Shown in pieces: positions 7,890 to 15,346 of a stretch of DNA of 64,000 bases. The first letter of the stretch is position 1, and every line of letters starts with the position of its first letter. A program made the translations under genes and the position numbers. Source of the stretch: Bacteroidota bacterium (lineage in GTDB: Bacteria > Bacteroidota > Bacteroidia > Bacteroidales > Lentimicrobiaceae); NCBI GenBank assembly GCA_023417935.1, contig JAEZDY010000044.1, forward strand, positions 55,976 through 119,975, given 5' to 3'. A model generated the notes under the pieces. That model was not told where the DNA came from, searched no databases, and saw only the letters and a program-made list of their open reading frames with translations.

Positions 7890-9245
7890 ATGAAAAAAAA
7901 CGTTTTGATTATCGGAGCTGCCGGAAGAGACTTCCACAACTTCAACACTTACTTCCGCGGAAACGCGAACTATAATGTAGTTGCCTTTACAGCAGCCCAA
8001 ATTCCTGACATTGACGGTCGCAAGTACCCTAAAGAACTGGCAGGTGAAGATCTTTATCCTGAAGGTATTCCCATTTATGCTGAGGATGATCTTACTGATC
8101 TGATAAAAGATCTGAATGTTGATGATTGTGTATTTGCATACAGCGATGTTCCATACAATCGTGTAATGAATGTTAGTGCTAAAGTTAACGCTGCAGGTGC
8201 CAACTTCATGTTGTTAGGTCCGCGTGATACAATGATAAAGAGCACAAAACCTGTGATTGCTGTTGGTGCTACGCGTACAGGTTGCGGTAAAAGCCAAACC
8301 AGCCGTCGCATTATCGAGATCCTTATGGAACTTGGTCTTAAGGTTGTTGCAATCAGGCATCCAATGCCTTACGGCGACTTAAATGCTCAGAAGGTTCAAC
8401 GTTTTGCTACTGTTGAAGATCTGAAAAAACACAAATGCACCATCGAAGAAATGGAAGAATACGAACCTCATGTAGTTCGTGGTAATGTTATTTATGCAGG
8501 TGTGGATTACGAAGCTATTGTTCGCGCTGCTGAAAACGATCCTGATGGTTGCGATGTGATTTTATGGGACGGTGGAAATAACGACTTCCCATTCTACAAA
8601 CCTGACTTAATGGTAGGTGTTGCCGATCCACTTCGCCCAGGTGCTGAAGTTAGCTACTATCCGGGTGAAGTTGTTGCTCGCATGTCAGATGTTATCGTTA
8701 TCAACAAAATCGACAGTGCATCATTAGACAACATCAACACTGTTCGTGCTAACCTGGCTGCAATAAATCCTACTGCTATCATTATTGACGGCGCATCACC
8801 TTTATCAGTTGATAAACCTGAACTCATCCGCGGTAAGCGTGTATTGGTTGTTGAAGACGGACCAACACTTACACACGGTGAAATGAAGATTGGTGCAGGT
8901 GTTGTTGCAGCTCTTAAGTTTGGTGCTGCTGAACTTGTTGACCCTCGTCCTTTCACAACTGGTAAACTTTCTGAAACTTTCGAAATCTACAAGAACATCG
9001 GAACTTTATTACCAGCTATGGGATATGGTGATGAGCAGGTAAGAGATCTTGAAAAGACTATTAACAATACAGATTGTGATACAGTTGTTATCGCTACTCC
9101 TATTGATTTGAGCAGAATTATCAATATTAAGAAACCAACCGTTAAAATAGGTTACGACCTGCAGGAAATTGGCACTCCTAACCTCACAATGGTATTGAAC
9201 GATTTCGTTAAGAAACACAATCTGGTATTAATGCCGGCAAATTAA
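7890..9245 (+). CDS. COG2403 GTPase, cyclic 2,3-diphosphoglycerate synthetase-like
   Basis: A 451-aa cytosolic P-loop protein. An N-terminal Rossmann-like domain (KNVLIIGAAGRDFHNFN) precedes a Walker A, GATRTGCGKSQTS (126-138). Asp and Gly of WDGGNNDFPF (226-235) lie in the Walker B region and NKID (272-275) is a G4-like motif. A C-terminal domain ends near LVLMPAN. This architecture matches the COG2403 predicted GTPases related to archaeal cyclic 2,3-diphosphoglycerate synthetase. Whether the bacterial protein makes that compound is unknown. It stands alone, with its own promoter and a strong terminator after it. Confidence 0.8.
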   Translation: MKKNVLIIGAAGRDFHNFNTYFRGNANYNVVAFTAAQIPDIDGRKYPKELAGEDLYPEGIPIYAEDDLTDLIKDLNVDDCVFAYSDVPYNRVMNVSAKVNAAGANFMLLGPRDTMIKSTKPVIAVGATRTGCGKSQTSRRIIEILMELGLKVVAIRHPMPYGDLNAQKVQRFATVEDLKKHKCTIEEMEEYEPHVVRGNVIYAGVDYEAIVRAAENDPDGCDVILWDGGNNDFPFYKPDLMVGVADPLRPGAEVSYYPGEVVARMSDVIVINKIDSASLDNINTVRANLAAINPTAIIIDGASPLSVDKPELIRGKRVLVVEDGPTLTHGEMKIGAGVVAALKFGAAELVDPRPFTTGKLSETFEIYKNIGTLLPAMGYGDEQVRDLEKTINNTDCDTVVIATPIDLSRIINIKKPTVKIGYDLQEIGTPNLTMVLNDFVKKHNLVLMPAN

Positions 9246-9256
9246 AATAAATTGAG

Positions 9257-9287
9257 AAAGCTGCCTTCACCGGCAGCTTTTTTTTTG
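9257..9287 (+). terminator. Rho-independent terminator after the COG2403 gene
   Basis: A perfect 9-bp stem (9257-9265 with 9272-9280), 6-nt loop, then a run of T. Confidence 0.9.
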
Positions 9288-9300
9288 TTTACTAAAATGG

Positions 9301-9329
9301 TTGTGCATAACCACGGAATATTAACTTTG
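9301..9329 (+). promoter_or_regulatory. Promoter for pyrBI
   Basis: TTG at 9301-9303, an 18-nt spacer and TAACTTTG at 9322-9329, about 30 nt before the pyrB ATG. No attenuator-like leader peptide is visible. Confidence 0.6.
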
Positions 9330-9358
9330 TAATAGAAACATCAAAATTAGAAATCAAC

Positions 9359-10267
9359 ATGAAAAACCGAAGTCTGGTATCAATCAACGATTACACCAAG
9401 GCAGAGTATTTAAAAATACTTGATCTGGCTGAAGAGTTTGAGAAAAATCCAAAGCAGAACCTGCTGGAGAAGTATGTGGTTGCAACCTTATTTTTTGAAC
9501 CATCAACCCGAACACGGCTAAGCTTTGAAAGTGCAGCATCGCAACTGGGCGCAAAAGTAATAGGCTTCTCCGATGCTACCAGTTCAAGTGTTTCAAAAGG
9601 TGAAACTTTGAAAGATACTATCCTAACGGTTGCTAATTATAGTGACATTATTGTAATGAGGCACCCCAAAGAGGGGAGTGCCCGCTTTGCCAGCGAAGTA
9701 TCAAAAGTGCCGGTAATCAATGCCGGTGATGGTGGAAACCAGCATCCTACACAGTGTTTGCTTGATCTATACTCAATCAGGAAGACCCAGGGTAAACTTG
9801 ATGACCTGCACATTGCGTTTGTAGGCGACCTGAAGTACGGGCGTACTGTCCACTCACTGGTAATGGCCCTTTGTAACTTCAATACCACTTTCCATCTTGT
9901 ATCGCCAGTTGAGCTAAAGTTGCCCAGCTACGTGAAAATGCATATAAAGAAGAATAATCTCAACTACTTCCAGTATACCGAACTTCCCGAAATCATGGAA
10001 ACAGCTGATATTATCTACATGACCCGCATTCAACGGGAAAGGTTCTCTGATCCCATAGAGTACGAGAAAGTTAAAAATGCATACATACTCACTGCCGGCA
10101 TGCTCACCAACTGCAAGCCTAACATGCGCATACTTCATCCGCTGCCACGGGTAAATGAAATTACTGAGGACGTTGATTCCACCGAACAGGCATACTATTT
10201 TACCCAGGCTTTGAATGGTGTATATGTACGTCAGGCGCTGCTTGCAACTATTCTTGGGGCTAAATAA
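9359..10267 (+). CDS. pyrB: Aspartate carbamoyltransferase catalytic subunit
   Basis: A 302-aa enzyme joining carbamoyl phosphate and aspartate in pyrimidine synthesis. The carbamoyl-phosphate motif STRTRLSF is at 49-56, the flexible loop with SKGETLKDT at 79-87, and HPTQ at 129-132. The aspartate domain has RIQRERF and HPLPRVNEI. All active-site residues are present. It is followed 20 bp later by pyrI, so the enzyme is probably the allosteric catalytic-regulatory dodecamer type. Confidence 0.96.
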   Translation: MKNRSLVSINDYTKAEYLKILDLAEEFEKNPKQNLLEKYVVATLFFEPSTRTRLSFESAASQLGAKVIGFSDATSSSVSKGETLKDTILTVANYSDIIVMRHPKEGSARFASEVSKVPVINAGDGGNQHPTQCLLDLYSIRKTQGKLDDLHIAFVGDLKYGRTVHSLVMALCNFNTTFHLVSPVELKLPSYVKMHIKKNNLNYFQYTELPEIMETADIIYMTRIQRERFSDPIEYEKVKNAYILTAGMLTNCKPNMRILHPLPRVNEITEDVDSTEQAYYFTQALNGVYVRQALLATILGAK

Positions 10268-10287
10268 TCAGATAAAAGAGAAAGAAC

Positions 10288-10752
10288 ATGGAAAGTAATA
10301 GTAGAAAAGAATTAGTGGTATCAGCCATTGAAAATGGTACTGTAATCGACCATATCCCTGCAAAAAGCGTTTTCAGGGTAGTTAAGATGCTTAAACTTGA
10401 TAATACCGATGGACAGGTAACCATTGGTTTTAACCTCGAAAGCAAAAAATTTGGCAAAAAAGGCATAATTAAAGCAAGCAACCAGTTTTTTGAAAACAGG
10501 GATGCCAATAAAATTGCACTGATAGCACCATCCGCAACTCTCATCTCTATCAGGGACTATGAGGTAGTTTCAAAGCGACAGGTAGAAATTCCAGATACTA
10601 TTGAGCAATTTGTTAAATGCGTTAACCCTAACTGCATAACTAACTCTCAGCAGATCACCACTCGTTTTGAAGTAATTGACAAAGCCGATTTAAAGCTGCA
10701 ATGTCATTACTGCGAAAAAATTACCGGCAAGAACAATATAGAGATACTATAA
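10288..10752 (+). CDS. pyrI: Aspartate carbamoyltransferase regulatory subunit
   Basis: A 154-aa subunit. An N-terminal allosteric nucleotide-binding domain (GTVIDHIPAKS, VTIGFNLESKKFGKKGIIK) precedes a C-terminal Zn ribbon whose four Cys are in CVNPNCITN and CHYCEK. It links catalytic trimers and carries CTP/ATP control in the well-studied enzymes. It follows pyrB directly and ends the operon. Confidence 0.95.
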   Translation: MESNSRKELVVSAIENGTVIDHIPAKSVFRVVKMLKLDNTDGQVTIGFNLESKKFGKKGIIKASNQFFENRDANKIALIAPSATLISIRDYEVVSKRQVEIPDTIEQFVKCVNPNCITNSQQITTRFEVIDKADLKLQCHYCEKITGKNNIEIL

Positions 10753-10780
10753 TCAGTTCAAGAAAGGATCACTGTCTGTT

Positions 10781-10835
10781 GCCTGATGTTCTGTTTCCTT
10801 ATGAACAATCAGGCGGCAGTCAGTATTATTCTTTT
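10781..10835 (+). terminator. Stem-loop and T-rich tail after pyrI
   Basis: The arms 10781-10791 and 10803-10814 pair with one bulged A, followed within about 15 nt by CTTTTT. A probable terminator of pyrBI. Confidence 0.5.
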
Positions 10836-10894
10836 TATCGGTAAATAAGCCTGTCATAGTCAGTATTGTTAATATATATCCTAACATCAACACA

Positions 10895-11545
10895 ATGCCC
10901 TCATACATACGTACTTTGATTAATGAAGGTGAGCATCAGCAACTGGACTTCAAATTTGGAGTTAACGACTCAAAGAAAATAGCCAGAACACTTGCTGCTT
11001 TTGCCAACACCGATGGTGGTCGGCTGCTACTTGGTGTTAAAGATAATGGCTCAGTTGCCGGTGTTCGTTCTGATGAGGAATACTACATGATGGAAGCAGG
11101 GGCACATCTATATTGCAAGCCTCCGGTGGAATTCAGCATACATGAATGGGATGAGAATGGCAAGAATGTGCTTGAAGTCATTGTGCCCAAAAGCAAAGAA
11201 GTGCATTCAGCCCCCGACAAAGATGGAAATTTCAAGATCTTTATCCGCGTAGGCGACCAAAACTACATGGCTAACAGCGTTTTGCTGAAAGTATGGGCAA
11301 AGAAAAAGAACCTGCAGGGTGTGAAGATCAAATTTACCCAGGTTGAAACAGCTCTCATTTCATACCTCGAACAACACGGAAAAATCACAATCACTGCCTT
11401 CAGGAAATTCTCAGGCCTGAATGCCGTAAAAACAGAGCACCTGCTTGCAGATTTCATCGCCCTCGACATAATAAGGATCAACTTCTCAGAAAACGGTGTA
11501 TTCTACACGCTGAATCCCGATTTTAGATTAAAGGAACATTCCTGA
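10895..11545 (+). CDS. AlbA_2 / Schlafen-like ATP-binding domain protein
   Basis: A 216-aa protein with an N-terminal AlbA_2 (Schlafen AAA_4) domain: EGEHQQLDFKFGVND, then the signature KKIARTLAAFANTDGGRLLLGVKDNG and VPKSKEVHSAPD. The region about 150-205 looks like a winged helix (ALISYLEQHGKITITAFRK). The domain binds nucleotide or nucleic acid in other proteins and is often found in putative transcriptional regulators. No effector partner is adjacent; a metallophosphoesterase follows after a 15-bp tandem repeat. The target is unknown. Confidence 0.8.
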   Translation: MPSYIRTLINEGEHQQLDFKFGVNDSKKIARTLAAFANTDGGRLLLGVKDNGSVAGVRSDEEYYMMEAGAHLYCKPPVEFSIHEWDENGKNVLEVIVPKSKEVHSAPDKDGNFKIFIRVGDQNYMANSVLLKVWAKKKNLQGVKIKFTQVETALISYLEQHGKITITAFRKFSGLNAVKTEHLLADFIALDIIRINFSENGVFYTLNPDFRLKEHS

Positions 11546-11555
11546 AAAAATTTTA

Positions 11556-11630
11556 TGAACAGGGCTTATAGAGACAAGGCTCGTTGAAACAGGACTCATA
11601 GAAACAGGACTCATAGAAACAGGATTAGTA
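11556..11630 (+). repeat. Five 15-bp tandem repeats before the phosphoesterase gene
   Basis: Five units of 15 bp, consensus GAAACAGGACTCATA. Units 3 and 4 are identical; 1, 2 and 5 are diverged. The array fills the spacer and ends 8 bp before the ATG at 11638. Confidence 0.85.
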
Positions 11631-11637
11631 GTTGAAC

Positions 11638-12129
11638 ATGAAAACAATAGGCTTAATCTCCGATACCCATTCATACTTGCATCCTTCAATTGCTAAATTC
11701 CTGGCACAATGCGATGAAATATGGCATGCCGGTGATTTCGGCGACCTTGAAACAGCAAAGGACATTGCTTCATTAAAACCCCTGAAAGGAGTTTACGGCA
11801 ATATTGACGGAAGAGATGTAAGGAGTTTCTATCCATTGTTTCAGGACTTCATGTGTGAGGACCTAAGGGTACTCATCCTTCATATTGGCGGTTACCCCGG
11901 CAAATACTCAAAGGAAGCCAAAGAACTCATCAAAGAACTAAAACCCGGCCTCTTTATCTCCGGCCATTCCCACATACTAAAAGTAATAAACGATCCCAAA
12001 AATAACCTACTCCATATTAACCCCGGAGCAGCAGGAAGAAGCGGATTCCATAAAGTCATAACAGCGGTTAAATTTGTTGTTGAAGGGAAGGATGTGAGGG
12101 ATTTAGAGATAATTGAGATTGATAAATAG
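11638..12129 (+). CDS. YfcE/MJ0936-type metallophosphoesterase
   Basis: A 163-aa calcineurin-like phosphodiesterase with all metal motifs: SDTH (8-11), HAGDFGD (30-36), YGNIDGRD (53-60), ILHIGG, SGHSH and INPGA. The family hydrolyses phosphodiesters with Mn2+; the natural substrate is usually unknown. The start is the ATG at 11638, immediately after the 15-bp repeat array, preferred over a TTG two codons upstream. The stop is the first base of a 27-bp repeat array. Confidence 0.88.
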   Translation: MKTIGLISDTHSYLHPSIAKFLAQCDEIWHAGDFGDLETAKDIASLKPLKGVYGNIDGRDVRSFYPLFQDFMCEDLRVLILHIGGYPGKYSKEAKELIKELKPGLFISGHSHILKVINDPKNNLLHINPGAAGRSGFHKVITAVKFVVEGKDVRDLEIIEIDK

Positions 12130-12250
12130 TTCAAAGCCTGCGGCGTTCAAAAGGTGTTCAAAGCCTGCGGCGTTCAAAAGTAGTTCAAAGCCTGCGGCGT
12201 TCAAAAGTTGTTCAATGTTGTTCAATGTTGTTCAAAGGGTTCAAGGGGTT
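12128..12250. repeat. 27-bp x3 array built from 9-bp TTCAA units
   Basis: Three near-identical 27-bp units (12128-12154, 12155-12181, 12182-12208), each made of three 9-mers (AGTTCAAAG, CCTGCGGCG, TTCAAAAG plus one base). They continue into degenerate GTTCAA units to about 12250. The stop codon of the phosphoesterase lies in the first unit. Confidence 0.85.
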
Positions 12251-12280
12251 CGAAAATCCATTATTATATTGGGAAATCAG

Positions 12281-12370
12281 CCCTGAAGGGGCGGGATATG
12301 TCAGCGATGGGTGGAACCCATCGTAGGATGTGGATTTATGAATTTTTAAGTCCTGAAGGGGCGAAATAAT
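12281..12370. repeat. Palindromic, possibly dispersed repeat
   Basis: CCCTGAAGGGGCGGGATA near 12283 recurs as TCCTGAAGGGGCGAAATA near 12352. Between them lies a perfect 8-bp hairpin (12305-12312 with 12316-12323, loop GGA). It resembles REP-like noncoding units; only this locus is in the window. Confidence 0.5.
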
Positions 12371-12380
12371 AGTGGGTGGT

Positions 12381-13322
12381 TCAATTGCTCAAAAATTCAA
12401 TGATTTGCTTTTCATTGATGCTTCGGTAACCAAATTTTTCTTGTGTTACGCCATCCTGCAAAAGCAATATCAGTGGCATCTCGCCATTGGTGATGCGTAA
12501 AAAGATATCTGGCGAAAGCATATGATAGGGGAAATCGTGGCTATTTGTTACTTCGTAAAATCCTTGCACTGATTCTTCTTTACCCCAGAAAACGCAGGAA
12601 ACAGCATCAGCCTTATCAGCTTTATCGGCTATTACAGTTATTTTTTGCACTGCCAGTGAGCAGAACCTGCACCCTGTGCCAAAAAAGCAAACTATGCGTT
12701 TGCCATCTTTAAGTTCACTGTGTTCATCCAGGAATTCCTGCAACATCAACTGATCGTAGGTTACATTCTTTGAATAATGCTTGTAATAAAATGTATCGGG
12801 AGGTGAACTGATTACCGGCAATGCCAGTGAAACCACCAAAGCAGCAATAATGATAAGCATTGAGTAACGTACACTGATAGCATGATGCCGTGTCATCCTG
12901 TACTGCTTGGTTGCTCTGGGTTGCCGGGCAATGACCAGAAGCAGCATGATCAGCACTATATTCTTAACAACCGACCATAAATTGGATATCTTTACAATAT
13001 CGCCAAAGCAGAAACAATGGCTGTTGCTCCTGAACATCATCAACCAAATAATAAATGCGGTAAATAAAGTAAGCAATGCAATTGTGGCGGGAATTACAAC
13101 ACGCAGACCGATGCCTGTGATCAGCAATATTCCTGTAAACAATTCGAACGATAGTACCAGGCGTGCTGCCAGGAATGAAAGATCGAGGTTAAGAAGGCCC
13201 AGGCTGTATATAAATACTTCAAACGAATCGATACTGATCAGCTTAGTTACTGCTGAGCCAATAAAGAATGCTCCAATGATTATCCTGAGTAGGATATAAA
13301 TATTTTTAGCGGTAATATTCAT
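12381..13322 (-). CDS. MauE/DoxX-type membrane protein fused to thioredoxin-like domain
   Basis: A 313-aa inner-membrane protein. The first half is a four-helix MauE/DoxX-like module (RIIIGAFFIGSAVTKL, then CFCFGD in place of the usual CGCFG). A fifth TM segment near 150-170 leads to a C-terminal domain with CFFGTGCRFCSLA, a Cys-x-x-Cys redox site, and a thioredoxin-like cis-Pro region (NGEMPLILLL). MauE proteins move electrons for disulfide chemistry. A small Cys-rich lipoprotein lies 52 bp upstream on the same strand and could be its partner (inference). Confidence 0.8.
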   Translation of the reverse strand: MNITAKNIYILLRIIIGAFFIGSAVTKLISIDSFEVFIYSLGLLNLDLSFLAARLVLSFELFTGILLITGIGLRVVIPATIALLTLFTAFIIWLMMFRSNSHCFCFGDIVKISNLWSVVKNIVLIMLLLVIARQPRATKQYRMTRHHAISVRYSMLIIIAALVVSLALPVISSPPDTFYYKHYSKNVTYDQLMLQEFLDEHSELKDGKRIVCFFGTGCRFCSLAVQKITVIADKADKADAVSCVFWGKEESVQGFYEVTNSHDFPYHMLSPDIFLRITNGEMPLILLLQDGVTQEKFGYRSINEKQIIEFLSN

Positions 13323-13374
13323 GGAAAAAAGGCAATGGCAGGCAGATAAGCATGCTACCTGCCATTGTAAGCGA

Positions 13375-13581
13375 TTATAGCTCGGTGCAGGTAGTTTTTA
13401 CTGTTGTACCATTGGCAGATACTGTGCCGTCGCCGTCAGAACATTTTCCCTTTACAGTCATGGTGGTTTCCATGTCAGGTGAACCTGTTGATGAAACAAC
13501 ACATTTACATTCTCTCTCTTTAGCGCAGCTGCTAAATGCTAAAAGTGCTACTACACCGAGGATTAAAGATAATTTTTTCAT
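13375..13581 (-). CDS. Small Cys-rich lipoprotein
   Basis: A 68-aa precursor with a lipoprotein signal ending LLAFSSC (lipidated Cys19). The mature part is about 50 residues with four more Cys (ECKC, GKC, TTC), enough for two disulfides. No family is recognised. It is the likely first gene of an operon with the MauE-thioredoxin fusion, which suggests it is a substrate or partner in thiol exchange in the periplasm. Confidence 0.75.
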   Translation of the reverse strand: MKKLSLILGVVALLAFSSCAKERECKCVVSSTGSPDMETTMTVKGKCSDGDGTVSANGTTVKTTCTEL

Positions 13582-13718
13582 TAATTGGTTGGTTTTGGTG
13601 TGCCTACTGTATTAGGGCGTCGGCTTTCCCCTATAATAACGGGGTAAATGTAAAGAGATATTTTTTTAAAATCAAAACATTATGAGGAATTGTGTAAATA
13701 TTTTAAATTTTAAAATAG

Positions 13719-13894
13719 TTCAAAGGGTTCAAGGAGTTCAAGTTGTTCAAGTTGTTCAAGGGGTTCAAGGGGTTCAAAGGGTTCAAGGAGTTCAAGGGGT
13801 TCAAAGGGTTCAAAGGGTTTAAGGGGTTAAAATAGTTCAATATAGTTCAATATAGTTAAATATAGTTCAAGGTTGTTCATGTTGTTCAATGTGG
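13719..13894. repeat. 9-bp TTCAA minisatellite, about 19 units
   Basis: Tandem units of 9 bp (consensus TTCAAGGGG with TTCAAAGGG, TTCAAGGAG, TTCAAGTTG variants), drifting to 10-bp TTCAATATAG forms at the right end. It fills most of the 376-bp gap between the lipoprotein and the gluzincin gene. No gene is seen in this gap. Confidence 0.9.
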
Positions 13895-13957
13895 TTTCCA
13901 CTAATTCTCTCTTATCATTCTTCTCAATCTTCTCTTACTTCTAATGCTTCCTGTTTT

Positions 13958-15217
13958 TTATGATTTTTCAATCCAATTATAGAAACCCTGTTCAATTTCT
14001 TCGGGTGTTAAGCCATAAAATTCTTTATAGGCTTGCTCTCTTTCAGTTACGGGATAAAAGTTTTTGAAGGTTTCAAGGCTCCAATTGTCAATCAGGTATT
14101 TTACAAATAATCCCGATATATTATATGCAATTGGCCTGTTATTCTCTGAAAGTCCACCCCAGAAATCATTGCCGTTACCTCTTATAATCAGCATCTTAAG
14201 ATTATTACCAGGATGCCTCTTAAGAACCTGAATGTTTTGCTCAATTCTCGATGAATCAAGCAATTGCATGTAATACTCCACTATTCCCTCATTTAAAAAA
14301 GATTGATTACCGGGCGATCCCATACTCGTATTCCAGATCAGGTGAAGAGCCTCGTGCTCAATGATTCTTAAATCAAGCCCATTGATGTGTATGCCGTTCA
14401 TGTGCACGGTGTTAATAACATGATTCTGCTCCAGCGTATCACATCCTGCCATGAAGAAGAAATTAGAGAATAAGCGTGTCGAATTAGCCCCATCATGGAG
14501 AAAGGCATTGATTTTATAATCAGGTAAAGGAATTTGCATCCGTTTACAAATATCAATAACTACTGAATCACTTATAGTCGTTGCTTTGGCAAAATGCCTG
14601 TCTACAAACAGATTAAAATAATTAGTTGACTTTTCAAAGAAATTGGATTTGCGCACATTGTCAATGTCAATTACAGAACCATCTGGCAGGCAATATTTGG
14701 ATAATAATCCATCGTCAAATAAAATATATTTGTAAACAGCAGTTTGAGTTTGTAATTCAGTGATTATTTTCATAGAATTCCCGGTAAAAACCATTCTCTT
14801 TTCCGAAAAGTAAAACAGACCATCCAAATCATCCAGATATTTATGGCTGTTAAACTCATAGCCATTATCAAGTTGTTTGATTGGCAAATCAAATTTTTCC
14901 CAACTTTTAAAGTCATTTATGTTGCCATAGATCTTCAATGCATTGTTGAAATCTTCAGGTCTGAGTTCTGATTCCCTGCGAATCAAAGAGTCAGGATACC
15001 CTTCTTTTACGACTAAAAACATTTTGTTGAATTCTGCGATATCAGAAGGGGAATCAGGAATAACTAAAATCCTCACCGCATTCTTACTGTATTCGTGCCA
15101 GATACTTGTTTTACCTGTACAATCCGGCCTGGGGATTGAATTGATATCGATATATTTATCTTTAAAACCTACGAGCAAAAGCAGTATTCCAAGAAATAAG
15201 ATGAGTGTACGTTTCAT
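13958..15217 (-). CDS. Secreted gluzincin-type metallopeptidase (HEALH)
   Basis: Start chosen at ATG 15215-15217 (MKRTLILFLGILLLLVG), which gives a proper signal peptide; an upstream in-frame start adds 43 unlikely residues and passes through the promoter box. The 419-aa protein has HEALH at 288-292 and NEG with Glu310 downstream, the zinc ligands of a gluzincin (peptidase MA-like). The following NEGIVEYYMQ and a C-terminal helical region fit that clan. The N-terminal 250 residues are unrecognised. It is probably periplasmic or on the cell surface. Confidence 0.75.
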   Translation of the reverse strand: MKRTLILFLGILLLLVGFKDKYIDINSIPRPDCTGKTSIWHEYSKNAVRILVIPDSPSDIAEFNKMFLVVKEGYPDSLIRRESELRPEDFNNALKIYGNINDFKSWEKFDLPIKQLDNGYEFNSHKYLDDLDGLFYFSEKRMVFTGNSMKIITELQTQTAVYKYILFDDGLLSKYCLPDGSVIDIDNVRKSNFFEKSTNYFNLFVDRHFAKATTISDSVVIDICKRMQIPLPDYKINAFLHDGANSTRLFSNFFFMAGCDTLEQNHVINTVHMNGIHINGLDLRIIEHEALHLIWNTSMGSPGNQSFLNEGIVEYYMQLLDSSRIEQNIQVLKRHPGNNLKMLIIRGNGNDFWGGLSENNRPIAYNISGLFVKYLIDNWSLETFKNFYPVTEREQAYKEFYGLTPEEIEQGFYNWIEKS

Positions 15218-15245
15218 TTTTTTGATTATTTCATCATCGTTCCTA

Positions 15246-15276
15246 CAAATGTATAAAGAAAGGTTTGATGTAAAAA
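15246..15276 (-). promoter_or_regulatory. Repeated promoter-like element, copy A
   Basis: The minus strand reads TACATTTG (15253-15246) preceded by TTCTTTA and further upstream ATTTTTTACATCAAA. It lies 29 bp before the gluzincin ATG. The same element recurs at 19442 and 22963. Confidence 0.5.
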
Positions 15277-15346
15277 ATAGTAAGTGAAGAATTTTGACGC
15301 AGTCATAGTGTCTCTGAATTAGACAGTAAACCTGGCTTTTAAGCAC

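Noticed and set aside
12128..12250. CRISPR array
   Set aside because: 27-bp units are contiguous and made of 9-bp subunits, so this is a minisatellite.
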